The notes: generated from the sequence alone by a model not told the origin. Shown: positions 1 through 8,819, counted from the first letter of the stretch. The stretch: DNA of 16,367 nt from CAZTLE01 sp964614415 (GCA_964614415.1 CAZTLE010000087.1:1-16367); one strand, 5' to 3'. Program-made: numbers and translations.

Positions 1-1
1 A

Positions 2-1957
2 GAAGCCGAACTTAAAGAAGACCTCTTCCGTGAATTCGGTATCAAGAGTGAGCGTATTCACACCATGAATCAGTTGCTCAAAGCCTATACCCTGTTCGAA
101 AAAGATACCCAATACGTGGTGATGGAAAACAAGGTGATGATCGTCGACGAACAGACCGGACGTATCATGGATGGACGTCGTTATAGTGACGGACTGCACC
201 AGGCCATCGAAGCAAAGGAAAATGTAAAGATCGAAGCGGCTACACAGACGTTTGCTACGATCACTCTTCAGAATTACTTCAGAATGTACCGCAAGCTGGC
301 GGGAATGACAGGTACGGCAATTACCGAAGCCGGTGAGTTGTGGGAGATCTACAAACTGGACGTAATGGAGATCCCTACTAACCGTCCTATTGCCCGTAAA
401 GACCGGGAAGATAAAATATACAAGACCAAGCGTGAAAAGTACAATGCGGTGATCGATGAGGTTACCGATCTGTCCAACGCCGGTCGTCCGGTGTTGATCG
501 GTACGACCTCCGTGGAGATATCCGAATTACTAAGTAGAATGCTCAGCATTCGAAACGTTCCTCACAATGTACTTAACGCAAAACTTCATAAAAAAGAGGC
601 CGATATTGTGGCTGAAGCCGGAAATTCGGGTGTGGTTACCATCGCAACGAATATGGCCGGTCGGGGTACCGATATCAAACTCAGCGATCTGGTGAAAGAT
701 GCCGGTGGTTTGGCAATTGTGGGTACCGAACGTCACGACTCACGTCGCGTTGACCGACAGCTACGTGGTCGTAGTGGTCGACAGGGAGATCCGGGAAGTT
801 CCCAGTTCTACGTTTCACTGGAGGACAACCTGATGCGTCTCTTTGGAAGTGAGCGAATTGCCAAGATGATGGACCGATTGGGGTTGAAGGAAGGTGAAGT
901 GATTCAACATTCCATGATATCCAAGTCCATCGAGCGCGCCCAGAAGAAAGTTGAGGAAAATAACTTCGGAATTCGAAAAAGACTGCTGGAGTACGATGAT
1001 GTAATGAATGCGCAGCGCGAGGTGGTCTACAAGCGACGATATCATGCCTTGTTCGGTGAACGTCTTCGCGTGGACGTTGCCAACATGATCTACGATACGG
1101 CCGAAGTGATCGCTGAAACCAACAAAGGAGCCCAGGATTATAAGAACTTCGAGTTTGAACTCATTCGTTACTTCTCCATGAGCTCTCCGGTTTCGGAAGC
1201 GGAATTCGAAAGTATGGCCGCGCAGGAGATTGCCGGAATCGTATACAAAGCAGCTTTTGAACACTATCAGCAGAAGATGGCCAACAACGCCCAAATGGCC
1301 TATCCAGTGATCAAGAATGTGTACGAGGCACATAAAGACAAATACAAGCGTATCCTGGTGCCATTTACCGATGGTGTAAAGACTCTTAACGTTGCCACAG
1401 ACCTTGAAAAGGCCTATGAAACGGAAGGATTGCAATTGGTTCAGGATTTTGAAAAGAACATCACCCTTGCCATTATTGACGACGCCTGGAAGACGCACCT
1501 GCGCAAAATGGACGAGTTAAAACAGTCCGTGCAGTTGGCAGTACACGAGCAGAAGGATCCGCTGCTTATTTACAAGTTTGAAGCCTTTGAACTGTTCAAA
1601 GCTATGATCGAGAAGGTGAATAAGGATGTGATCTCTTTCCTGTTTAAAGGCGAATTGCCCAAGGAGAACCAGGAGCAGATCCAGGAAGCCCGTCAGGTGC
1701 GATCCCGCGAAAAGCTGAACGAGCAAAAGGACGAGATCCCTAATATGGATGAGCGTGCTGCTCAGGCGAGAGCCGCTGGAAATACACAACCCAAAGCTCA
1801 GCAGGTCACCGAAACCATTACACGGGAGCGGCCCAAGATTGGTCGTAACGAGCGTGTGACCATCAAGAATGTGATGAGCGGTGAGAATAAAACCCTAAAG
1901 TACAAGCAGGCTATTCCATTGCTGGACAAAGGGGATTGGGTGCTAATTGAAGAATAG
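2..1957 (+). CDS. secA: Preprotein translocase ATPase SecA, C-terminal part (5' end outside the window)
   Basis: SecA is the cytosolic ATPase that drives unfolded preproteins through SecYEG. The frame is open from base 2, upstream of the first ATG at base 65, so the gene enters from the left and 651 residues are visible. Seen in order: the end of the preprotein cross-linking domain, the continuation of nucleotide-binding domain 1 (DEQTGR, GRRYSDGLHQA, the KLAGMTGTA motif), nucleotide-binding domain 2 (VLIGTTSVE, NMAGRGTDI, and the helicase motif VI region QLRGRSGRQGDPGSSQF), then the helical scaffold and wing domains. The C-terminus ends in GDWVLIEE and lacks the Cys-rich zinc-binding tail of many proteobacterial SecAs, as is usual in Bacteroidota. 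Nothing is broken: the truncation is only the window edge. It is followed by a hairpin terminator and a convergent gene. Confidence 0.98.
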   Translation, partial: EAELKEDLFREFGIKSERIHTMNQLLKAYTLFEKDTQYVVMENKVMIVDEQTGRIMDGRRYSDGLHQAIEAKENVKIEAATQTFATITLQNYFRMYRKLAGMTGTAITEAGELWEIYKLDVMEIPTNRPIARKDREDKIYKTKREKYNAVIDEVTDLSNAGRPVLIGTTSVEISELLSRMLSIRNVPHNVLNAKLHKKEADIVAEAGNSGVVTIATNMAGRGTDIKLSDLVKDAGGLAIVGTERHDSRRVDRQLRGRSGRQGDPGSSQFYVSLEDNLMRLFGSERIAKMMDRLGLKEGEVIQHSMISKSIERAQKKVEENNFGIRKRLLEYDDVMNAQREVVYKRRYHALFGERLRVDVANMIYDTAEVIAETNKGAQDYKNFEFELIRYFSMSSPVSEAEFESMAAQEIAGIVYKAAFEHYQQKMANNAQMAYPVIKNVYEAHKDKYKRILVPFTDGVKTLNVATDLEKAYETEGLQLVQDFEKNITLAIIDDAWKTHLRKMDELKQSVQLAVHEQKDPLLIYKFEAFELFKAMIEKVNKDVISFLFKGELPKENQEQIQEARQVRSREKLNEQKDEIPNMDERAAQARAAGNTQPKAQQVTETITRERPKIGRNERVTIKNVMSGENKTLKYKQAIPLLDKGDWVLIEE

Positions 1958-1975
1958 CTTATAGAAATATCATAA

Positions 1976-2008
1976 GAAAAAAGCAGTGCCGATGGCACTG
2001 CTTTTTTT
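1976..2008. terminator. Bidirectional intrinsic terminator between secA and the giant T9SS protein gene
   Basis: A perfect stem pairs GCAGTGCC with GGCACTGC around a 3-base GAT loop. It is flanked by an A-run on the left and a T-run on the right, so it can act as a U-tract terminator on both strands. It lies between the secA stop (1957) and the TAA of the convergent gene, whose stop codon falls inside the T-run. Confidence 0.85.
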
Positions 2009-5000
2009 ATTCTTTAATAACCTTCCGAATCGAAGTACCTACGCTTGTCGTTATTTCTACAAAATAAATTCCTGAAGCGCGGTTTGTGAAATTGACCTCA
2101 TCTCCATTGGTCTCAAATAACAACCTTCCAAAGATTGAATAGACTCGAACAGTCTCCACGGCCTTATCGCTTACTATGTTGAGAGCATCATTTACCGGGT
2201 TCGGAACAACATATACTGTGTTCGCATAGAAACTATTTTCAACCCCAAGCTCCTCGACTACTTCGGTCACGACAGTATTAGTGATAATGGGCGGGTTGAA
2301 GTCAAAGAAGATACTTGCAGTATTCTCAACGATATCACCTATTTGCAGGTCCGTGTTGGTTCTCACCTGGAAAGCGATGAATCCCATGCTGCCTTCAGGA
2401 TCTACCGTTTCGGGAGGCAGGTTAATGTCTTCAAAAATAAACTCGACGTTCATCCCATTGTTTATCTCAGTACGATACGAATGGCTTGAAGACAAAACCC
2501 TTAGCGTATTAAAATCGAGATTAGCGCTCAGTTGGTCGGCTATTCGTACGTTGATGGCATCTGCCGTCCCGGTATTCTGAAATCGCACGATATAATCAAG
2601 GTACTCTCCTACCTGCTCAATAAATATCTCTTCCCCCTGTACCACCTGCTTGTCGTTGGGATCGAAGGAGTTCACAACGATATGCTCAAATGTGATCGTA
2701 TTATCCAAAGGTGTTATGTCATCGGCTACAGGATTTACGGTCGCTTCAAATTCCAGGATATCATCAGACTGGTTTGTTGGTGGTGGAAGGACGTTAAATG
2801 ATATTTCGATTTGATCGGACTGAAAGGGTACCAGATCGGTATAATTCCACGTGATCACATTTCCGGAGATACTGGCTTCCATCGGATCGGCAGCCAGGAA
2901 TGACATTCTCGCGGTATCGAACTGTAAGGTAACCGATCCACTCTGGACCGTAGTTCCAAAGTTTTCATAGATCAATCTGTAGCTCACATCAAATCCCGGC
3001 CGAGCTGCTTCTAATGGAAACAGAGCTATTCTAAGATCATCAAAGACCTGGGTGGCTGTCAGGCAAAAGTTAGCCGTTTCAACCTGGTCAAATCCAACAA
3101 ACGTGATCGTTTCGTTAACGGGGTCAGAGTCAAAATCCTGGGGAAGTGATTCGGGAACCACACTCACGGTAAAAGTACCTTCTCCAACGAACAAAGTATA
3201 GTCACCGTTCTCATCGGTTAACGTACTGTAATCAATCGTACCATCAGTGACATTCACAAGTACACTCCCGGCCGCATAATCTCCCGAGTCACAACCATCA
3301 ATATTAAAATCATAGAGTACATTCCCGTTAATGGTATTAAAATTACACTGATCCTGAATCTGGGTCTCGTCGTCGCAGCCGGTCGCATTATTGAAAATGT
3401 TGGTGTTCGTACTAACTTCCAAATAACCACAAATGGGCAGAATAGAACAGAAAGACAAATCAGGATTATTGGCAATGGTTAGTTCCGTGATCGTATTGTA
3501 ATCGATATTGTCCAGACCAATGAGGGTGGTAAGTACATTGTTGTTCCTGATCTCGAGCTCTCCACTTATTGAAACGAGTGATTCTAACCCCTGCAGGTCG
3601 GTCACAAAATCACTGTTATCAATTACAAGATTTCCACCTACGGAAGTTAGACTGCTAATACCTTCATAGCTCTGCAAGAAACCGGCTATCAGCATGTCAC
3701 CCCCAATAGTTGCCAACTGCCCTAACCCGGTAAAATCGACTATAGGAACGCCTGTGCTATTACCAAAACGTACAGGTATAAAAGAGGCATTACCGTCTAC
3801 ACTAACCAGGTTATCCAGCCCTGTATATTCAGAATAATCTCCTCTTAGATAGAGATCTCCCGGAACATTTGTAATGCCTTGCAGGCCATTCAGGTCCACA
3901 ATATTATAGTTGAAGTCCAGTCTCAGGTTACCGCCAATTGAGGTGAGATTATTCCAACCGCTCAGCGTATTGATCGTTCCTTCTATGGTAACATCCCCTC
4001 CTTTTTTAATGATACGGCGACCACCGAGATCTACACTTTCCGTGTTGTTTCCGTTGAAGTCTTCGAATTTAAGATAATCTCCCACCGTCGAGAGGTTCTG
4101 TAAATTAAGATAGACCCCAATGTTTTCGATATCAATGTGCTGCCCAACGGAAGTTAAAGAAGCCAGACTGAAATGCTCCATTGACGTAAAAACGCCACCA
4201 TATTCGATGTATCCGGGTACGGTGACCAGATTATCCATTTCCAGTCGTTCCAGGTCTCCATTGCTGAAAAAGTTAATGTGATTTCCCAGCGTGGTCACCG
4301 CGTTGATCGCTGTAATCTCGATCAGGCCCAGGTTTCCAACAATATTAACTGAATCTCCAATCGAGGTAAGATTAGGAGCTCCCAGGAAGTATTCAAAATC
4401 ATGACCATGGTTGGTAATAGAGAAGAAACCTCCTATGGATTGAAGTAAATCAAAACCATCGAACGTATTTACATTGTCGTTATCGTCAAACCTGAAATCT
4501 CCACCAATGGTAAGCAACGAATCAAAACCGGTAGTGATTACCGATTCTTCAATGCTAAGATCGTCTCCAATGGAAGTAACATTATTGAGCCCTTCAATAT
4601 CGGAAAGCAATGGGTTGTCTTCCAGCCTTAAACTTCCACCTATAGTGACTAGCTGACTCAAATTGTTCAAATTAGTAAATGAGTCATTTCGATCCAGGAG
4701 CACCGTCCCGTTTATGGCAGTTAGTGAATTGAAATTAGGAAGGTTATTTAAGTTAGCATTGATCTGAAAGTACATATTGCCTCCAATGGTATCCAGAAGT
4801 TCAAAACCCTCATATTCAGTCATCAGTGACTGGGTACTAAATACCAGATTCCCGGATAAGGTTGTAACATTGGGAAAATTGTTTACCGAGGTAAGGCTGG
4901 TATTGTTACTAATATCAAGGTCTCCATTCACCGTTGTTAAGCCGCTTAATCCTGATATCGACTGCAAAGAACTGTTACTGGTGATTACAAGTCCTCCTGT

Positions 5001-6464
5001 GGTTGTCAGGGATCCAAAGGTGTTGATCTGGGTAAGATTTCCATTTATTTCGATGAAGATCGTCCCTCCCGTGGTGCTGAGTGCATTGAAATTAGTAATA
5101 GCTAATAGCGCTCCATTCTGTTTAATGGTAAAATCATTGACAACCGATGTTAGTGAGTCAAAGCCCTGAATCGAGGCCAGATTTGCGTTGGACTGTACTT
5201 GAAGTGCTCCAATAGAATTTGCCGCCGTAAAACCTGAAAGGGCCGTAAGACTGCCAGATGATGTGATCTGCAGTGTACCTCCAATGGTTTGTAAGCCTGG
5301 AAAACCTGAAATAGCAGTAAGTCCGTTTCCGGTAAAAACAAGGTCCTGCGTGATCGAAGTGAGATTGGTAAAGGGCGACAATGATGTGAGCGCATTATTC
5401 CCGCTAATGGTTACAGACCCATTCGCCGAAGTGAGACTGTTAAAGCCCGAAATGGTAGACAGGGCATCATTATTGTCAATTAATATATCCTGACCTGCAG
5501 TGACCAGACCGCTCAACGACATGCTTGTTAGCGACGCATTTTGCGTAATGTTGATCTCTCCGCTCACGGTTTGTAAGGAGGTGCTGGATATATCCTGCAT
5601 ATCACTATTGGAAACGGTAAAGTCTCCTCCAATGGTGGTAATGGAGTTCATTCCATTCAAATTGACTATCTGCGAGGAGCTTCCAACACTGAAATCTCCC
5701 TGAATTGTGGTTAACCCATTAAGTCCGTTGAGGGAAGTCATGGTGTTATTAACGATCAAATTACCTCCAATGGTTGTAAGTGTCTCCATCCCGCTAAAAC
5801 TTAACAGATCGAAGGTGTTTAGGAGCGAAATAGAGCCTCCTATGGAATTGATTGAAGTAAAGCCGCTAAAACTTACAATTTCGCTGTTATTTCCACGGAA
5901 ATCACCTCCAATAGTCGTAAGGGCACTCAAACCGGTGAATGATGTTGGTAAACTTCTGTTTTGAACGTTGAAGTCGCCTCCTACGGTTTGCAACGCACTC
6001 AATCCAATAAAGCTTGATAATCCAAGTGGCCTGAAGTTTCCTGATATTGTAGTAAGTGCGCCAAGTCCTGAAGCACTGCTTATGGTCCCGCTGGTAATCT
6101 CGAAATCACCACCAATGCTTACCAGGTTATCCAATCCATCCAAAAGATCGAGCATCGTGTTGCTGTTGATGATAAAATCACCGCCAATCGTGGTAAGGCC
6201 GAGCAATCCTGAAAGATCTTGCAACGAATCGGCATCGTCAATAATAAAGTCTCCGGAAATATTAGTGATGCCAACCAAAGGTGACAAATCCGTTATATCG
6301 AATCCGTTAATGGTAAGACCATCCAACAAACTGGTACAACCCGGATAGTTGGTGGTAAAAGCATCCACATCGGCCTGAGATGAAAGAACAATTGTTGAAT
6401 TAGGGCACTGCCCAAAAATGACCGCTGAGCAAAGGAACAGCAGTATTGAGTAAAAAGATTTCAT
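2007..6464 (-). CDS. Giant secreted leucine-rich-type repeat protein with T9SS type A sorting domain
   Basis: Predicted 1485-residue protein exported by Sec and then by the type IX secretion system to the cell surface or medium. The frame stays open upstream to 6578, but the start at 6464 is chosen because it opens directly into a signal peptide (MKSFYSILLFLCSAVIFGQ) and follows a G-rich stretch. Residues about 60-1005 form roughly 40 imperfect repeats of about 24 residues with consensus GLxxLTTIGGDFxIxxNxxLxSLS, resembling receptor-L or leucine-rich solenoids. A short Cys-containing linker follows, then an SdrD-B-like domain (about 1045-1100), a DUF11-like beta domain (about 1135-1260), a DUF7619-like module opening with SFDPNDKQV (about 1266-1400), and a sorting domain (about 1417-1485; VVPNPVNDALNI, ASGIYFVEI, final KVIKE). 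This architecture is recurrent in Flavobacteriia. Ligand and function are unknown; adhesion or glycan binding is only inference. It appears monocistronic. Confidence 0.93.
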   Translation of the reverse strand: MKSFYSILLFLCSAVIFGQCPNSTIVLSSQADVDAFTTNYPGCTSLLDGLTINGFDITDLSPLVGITNISGDFIIDDADSLQDLSGLLGLTTIGGDFIINSNTMLDLLDGLDNLVSIGGDFEITSGTISSASGLGALTTISGNFRPLGLSSFIGLSALQTVGGDFNVQNRSLPTSFTGLSALTTIGGDFRGNNSEIVSFSGFTSINSIGGSISLLNTFDLLSFSGMETLTTIGGNLIVNNTMTSLNGLNGLTTIQGDFSVGSSSQIVNLNGMNSITTIGGDFTVSNSDMQDISSTSLQTVSGEINITQNASLTSMSLSGLVTAGQDILIDNNDALSTISGFNSLTSANGSVTISGNNALTSLSPFTNLTSITQDLVFTGNGLTAISGFPGLQTIGGTLQITSSGSLTALSGFTAANSIGALQVQSNANLASIQGFDSLTSVVNDFTIKQNGALLAITNFNALSTTGGTIFIEINGNLTQINTFGSLTTTGGLVITSNSSLQSISGLSGLTTVNGDLDISNNTSLTSVNNFPNVTTLSGNLVFSTQSLMTEYEGFELLDTIGGNMYFQINANLNNLPNFNSLTAINGTVLLDRNDSFTNLNNLSQLVTIGGSLRLEDNPLLSDIEGLNNVTSIGDDLSIEESVITTGFDSLLTIGGDFRFDDNDNVNTFDGFDLLQSIGGFFSITNHGHDFEYFLGAPNLTSIGDSVNIVGNLGLIEITAINAVTTLGNHINFFSNGDLERLEMDNLVTVPGYIEYGGVFTSMEHFSLASLTSVGQHIDIENIGVYLNLQNLSTVGDYLKFEDFNGNNTESVDLGGRRIIKKGGDVTIEGTINTLSGWNNLTSIGGNLRLDFNYNIVDLNGLQGITNVPGDLYLRGDYSEYTGLDNLVSVDGNASFIPVRFGNSTGVPIVDFTGLGQLATIGGDMLIAGFLQSYEGISSLTSVGGNLVIDNSDFVTDLQGLESLVSISGELEIRNNNVLTTLIGLDNIDYNTITELTIANNPDLSFCSILPICGYLEVSTNTNIFNNATGCDDETQIQDQCNFNTINGNVLYDFNIDGCDSGDYAAGSVLVNVTDGTIDYSTLTDENGDYTLFVGEGTFTVSVVPESLPQDFDSDPVNETITFVGFDQVETANFCLTATQVFDDLRIALFPLEAARPGFDVSYRLIYENFGTTVQSGSVTLQFDTARMSFLAADPMEASISGNVITWNYTDLVPFQSDQIEISFNVLPPPTNQSDDILEFEATVNPVADDITPLDNTITFEHIVVNSFDPNDKQVVQGEEIFIEQVGEYLDYIVRFQNTGTADAINVRIADQLSANLDFNTLRVLSSSHSYRTEINNGMNVEFIFEDINLPPETVDPEGSMGFIAFQVRTNTDLQIGDIVENTASIFFDFNPPIITNTVVTEVVEELGVENSFYANTVYVVPNPVNDALNIVSDKAVETVRVYSIFGRLLFETNGDEVNFTNRASGIYFVEITTSVGTSIRKVIKE

Positions 6465-6481
6465 AATCCCCCCTTTTTTGA

Positions 6482-6489
6482 CGAAAGTA
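6482..6489 (-). promoter_or_regulatory. Possible -7 promoter element for the giant T9SS protein gene
   Basis: On the minus strand this reads TACTTTCG, one mismatch from the Bacteroidota -7 consensus TAnnTTTG, and ends 17 bases before the ATG at 6464. No convincing TTG -33 element is seen at the usual spacing, so the call is weak. Confidence 0.25.
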
Positions 6490-6745
6490 GGAATATTTTC
6501 CGATTTCCGGGTGCGAATATGGTTATTATAGAACAGTATATTGATAAACGGGGGCAAAGCACTGATAACAGGGCTCAAAGAGCGGATGGGCGCTCAAACA
6601 AACATGGGAAATTGGAGGATGACCATTACAACGGGTAAACTTTTATCGGAATACCCGGAATCGGCAAGAGTTATTGTAAATTCGACAGAAATCTGCAATA
6701 TATGGTATATTTATTGTGGCTTTTTCGCAAAAAAACCATTAACTC
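6490..6745. other. Divergent intergenic region, no gene seen
   Basis: The spacer between the divergent T9SS protein and lipoprotein genes should hold both promoters. A plus-strand open frame crosses it (6541-6804), but it has no recognisable family and overlaps the lipoprotein signal peptide in another frame. The part near 6690-6715 is AT-rich, with a TATATTTA element (6706-6713) that lacks a properly spaced -33 partner. A weak A/T hairpin (6718-6737) sits just before the lipoprotein ATG. Confidence 0.4.
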
Positions 6746-7300
6746 ATGAAAAAAATTGTACTCCTACTCTCAGCCGCTTTTCTTCTTTCCTGTACGTCGG
6801 ATGATGCGACATCAACCACAGAAGAAGTAAACCTCGTAGTAAACCATTTTAAGACCACAGCTGTTCTTTCACTTAATACCGTGTTCCTGATTCAGGAAGG
6901 TGATGAGGCCGGCTCGGGAACCTTTAAAGATGCACTTACGCTAAGAAACTTTGATTTCGAACCCGGATTCATTTATACGGTTCGGGCGAACAAGATAACT
7001 TCCCAAAGTCAGGGATCGGACATCGACGTAGTTTCCTATGATGTTTTAGAAATCACTTCGAAAACAGCCGTTCCCGAAAACGAGACATTCCGTGTGCCTC
7101 TTACCGCTATTTTCAATGGTGCAGGTTATGCCTCCTGGCTAACCGGCAACCTGGAGACAGGTTATTTTATAAGTAATGAAATTCCGATCGACTGCCTTCA
7201 ACTCTGTCCGGACCTGGATCAGATCGTCCAAAACCGCGCAGTGGCGACGGGAGTGTTCAGACATGGTGATAACGGCACTTATGAGCTCGTCTCGCTGTAA
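6746..7300 (+). CDS. DUF4377-type lipoprotein
   Basis: Predicted 184-residue envelope lipoprotein of unknown function. It starts with a short Lys-rich n-region, a hydrophobic stretch and a lipobox LLSC, with Cys16 as the lipidation site, followed by an acidic TSDD linker. The central FDFEPGFIYTVRANKI segment resembles the core of DUF4377, a domain found in many Bacteroidota lipoproteins. Two Cys residues near the C-terminus (CLQLC) could form a local disulfide. The start is fixed by the signal peptide; the frame is also open upstream in another phase but without support. The gene stands alone, divergent from the T9SS protein gene, and ends at a strong bidirectional terminator. Being an exported lipoprotein is well supported; the DUF4377 assignment is from motif recognition only. 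Confidence 0.85.
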   Translation: MKKIVLLLSAAFLLSCTSDDATSTTEEVNLVVNHFKTTAVLSLNTVFLIQEGDEAGSGTFKDALTLRNFDFEPGFIYTVRANKITSQSQGSDIDVVSYDVLEITSKTAVPENETFRVPLTAIFNGAGYASWLTGNLETGYFISNEIPIDCLQLCPDLDQIVQNRAVATGVFRHGDNGTYELVSL

Positions 7301-7321
7301 CGAATAATAAATATAAGATCA

Positions 7322-7353
7322 AAAAAAAGTCCCGGATGTCCGGGACTTTTTTT
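7322..7353. terminator. Bidirectional intrinsic terminator
   Basis: GTCCCGGA (7329-7336) pairs with TCCGGGAC (7339-7346) around a tiny loop, flanked by an A-run and a T-run. It serves both the lipoprotein gene on its left and the convergent anti-sigma gene on its right, whose stop codon overlaps the T-run. Confidence 0.9.
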
Positions 7354-7750
7354 ATTCATATCGCTTGACGAGATATTGGTGTGATGTGGGTATCTGGAAA
7401 TTAGACAAGGCCCTAACTTCAATACAATATACCAGTGTTTTTGAGACTTCAATGCTTCCAAGTGTATCGCTCAAAGAAAAATACTGGCTTACATCAATTC
7501 CCTTGCTTTGCAGCCAACTTCCTCCTTCAATCGGGTTGAAATACAGCAGGGTAAAACAAGCCGCTATGGCAAGTACTACAAATACCCATCCTTTACCGTT
7601 TATTAATGGTTTATAGGCTTTGGATACTTTCTTGTCTCCTTCAATGGCGTGCATCACATTCTCAAAAAACTGAGGAGAGGGTGATTGCATACCTCCTTCC
7701 CGTACTACACGACGGGTAAAATCATCAAAATGTTCAGATTGCTTTTCCAT
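7352..7750 (-). CDS. Putative membrane anti-sigma factor (partner of the sigma factor upstream)
   Basis: A 132-residue bitopic membrane protein. A cytosolic N-terminus (about 1-53) contains the PSPQFFENVMHAIE segment that resembles the sigma-binding region of small Bacteroidota anti-sigma proteins. A single transmembrane helix follows at about 54-71 (GWVFVVLAIAACFTLLYF), then a periplasmic tail of about 60 residues. It has no HxxxCxxC motif, so it is not of the zinc-binding anti-sigma type. The ATG lies inside the end of the sigma-factor gene (17-nt overlap), implying translational coupling. The anti-sigma role is inferred mainly from this context and topology; the sequence itself is poorly conserved. 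It ends at the bidirectional terminator. Confidence 0.75.
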   Translation of the reverse strand: MEKQSEHFDDFTRRVVREGGMQSPSPQFFENVMHAIEGDKKVSKAYKPLINGKGWVFVVLAIAACFTLLYFNPIEGGSWLQSKGIDVSQYFSLSDTLGSIEVSKTLVYCIEVRALSNFQIPTSHQYLVKRYE

Positions 7751-8330
7751 TGTTATCTGCTATTTCCGGCAGCACATATTGTTTAAGCAAGGTAAACAAT
7801 TTTTTCCGGCTGCGGTATAATTTAATCTTAACGTTGTCTTCGGTAAGCTGAGTGATCTCGGCAATCTCACGTACCGACTGACTTTCAAAATAATACAGGG
7901 TAATAATCGCCGATTCCTGATCGGGCAAAGCCATGATGCTTTGTTGAATTACCTCTTTTCGTTCTTTATCCTGCAGATAATACAGCGCATTATCTACGGT
8001 TTCCACTTCTTTTTCAGTAATATCTTCGATGAGTTCCAAACTCCGCACTCGCTTGTTCTTGCGAACTCTGTCCAGCGCTTTTCTGTAGGCGATACTATAC
8101 AACCAACTGGAAAACTTCGCCTCGCCCCTGTAGCTGGAAAGTGATTCGAACGCCTTAATAAACGTGTCCTGAGCCACTTCTTCGGCCTCTTCATGCACCT
8201 TTACAATACGCAGGACAATGGTATATATGAAGTCCTGATATTGAGAAACCAGTGTACCAAAGGCCCGGGTATCCCCGGCCAGCGCTTTTTCCACAAGAAT
8301 TTGGTCAGTGTTTGGTTCCATCTTATGCAT
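7734..8330 (-). CDS. ECF-type RNA polymerase sigma factor (first of two)
   Basis: A 198-residue extracytoplasmic-function sigma-70 factor that would direct RNA polymerase to a small regulon. Region 2 spans about residues 24-95 (AEEVAQDTFIKAFESLSSYRG, then FSSWLYSIAYRKALDRVRK) and region 4 about 133-185 (ALPDQESAIITLYYFE, then the helix-turn-helix VREIAEITQLTEDNVKIKLYRSRKKL). Regions 1.1 and 3 are absent, as expected for this class. Two starts are possible: ATG at 8330 or the ATG three codons later at 8321 (MEPNTDQ); neither has a clear ribosome binding site. The next gene overlaps its 3' end by 17 nt and encodes the likely anti-sigma factor. Divergent from it is the DUF6249 membrane protein, a possible regulon member. 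Confidence 0.94.
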   Translation of the reverse strand: MHKMEPNTDQILVEKALAGDTRAFGTLVSQYQDFIYTIVLRIVKVHEEAEEVAQDTFIKAFESLSSYRGEAKFSSWLYSIAYRKALDRVRKNKRVRSLELIEDITEKEVETVDNALYYLQDKERKEVIQQSIMALPDQESAIITLYYFESQSVREIAEITQLTEDNVKIKLYRSRKKLFTLLKQYVLPEIADNNGKAI

Positions 8331-8388
8331 TAGACGTCACTTTAAAACTTTAGGTTACACCTTTCTGCTTCAGAAAAAAATAAAAAAA

Positions 8389-8418
8389 TTGTAACCGGTC
8401 TTTCACAAGGTACGTCTT
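8389..8418 (+). promoter_or_regulatory. Possible promoter for the DUF6249 gene
   Basis: A TTG (8389-8391) is separated by 19 bases from TACGTCTT (8411-8418). The spacing fits the Bacteroidota -33/-7 arrangement, but the -7 element matches TAnnTTTG at only four of six fixed positions. It lies 44 bases before the ATG, inside the spacer shared with the divergent sigma-factor gene. Confidence 0.28.
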
Positions 8419-8462
8419 AATGGCAAAACGAACTGTTATCAATAACACTTAAAACTTAAATC

Positions 8463-8819
8463 ATGGGAACAGAAGTAATTATAGTACCTATTTTCTTTGG
8501 AGTAGTATTTGGAATATTTTACCTCTATATAAGTGCCAGAAATCGCGAGCGACTGGCCTTAATTGAAAAAGGAGCGAATGCCAATATATTCTATGGCAAA
8601 AATGGAAGGGTAACGCCTATTTGGAAGGTTATCGTAGTAAATCTGGCCTTATTGCTAATGGGTATCGGCCTTGGAACTTTTATCGGAGGTTTCTTTGTAG
8701 ATGTCCTTGGAATGGAAGAGGAAATTGCGATGCCTGGAACAATTATGTTTATGGCAGGTTTGGGCTTGCTCCTTGCATTCTTCCTGATGAAAAAACTAAA
8801 TAACAACCAGGAGGTATAA
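8463..8819 (+). CDS. DUF6249 family small inner-membrane protein
   Basis: A 118-residue protein with three predicted membrane helices (about 5-24, 54-79 and 92-109). Helix 1 is followed by the conserved cytosolic stretch SARNRERLALIEKG, the family hallmark, and then a Gly/Asn-rich loop. The C-terminus is short and polar (KKLNNNQEV). The molecular function of the family is unknown. It is divergent from the ECF sigma/anti-sigma pair, a placement I recall from other Flavobacteriaceae and one that suggests shared control. The ATG at 8463 is the only reasonable start. A hairpin terminator follows within 25 bases of the stop. Confidence 0.9.
   Translation: MGTEVIIVPIFFGVVFGIFYLYISARNRERLALIEKGANANIFYGKNGRVTPIWKVIVVNLALLLMGIGLGTFIGGFFVDVLGMEEEIAMPGTIMFMAGLGLLLAFFLMKKLNNNQEV

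Noticed and set aside
2..64. secA as an N-terminally truncated pseudogene starting at the ATG at base 65
   Set aside because: The frame is open to the window edge and reads conserved SecA sequence upstream of that ATG; the truncation is only the window boundary.
815..1498. 227-codon minus-strand open frame opposite secA
   Set aside because: Antisense to strongly conserved SecA sequence; the translation has no recognisable family and no start context. It is a shadow of secA codon usage.
4777..6348. Several plus-strand open frames of 67-130 codons opposite the repeat protein
   Set aside because: They repeat words like SPPMV in step with the solenoid repeats on the other strand, so they are by-products of the repeated DNA.
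6718..6737. Small A/T hairpin before the lipoprotein ATG as a riboswitch or regulator
   Set aside because: Only a five-pair T/A stem plus two G-C pairs and a mismatch, with no recognisable riboswitch features; too weak to list.
6541..6804. 87-codon plus-strand frame before and over the lipoprotein start
   Set aside because: No family resemblance, and it runs out of frame through the lipoprotein signal peptide, which is well supported.
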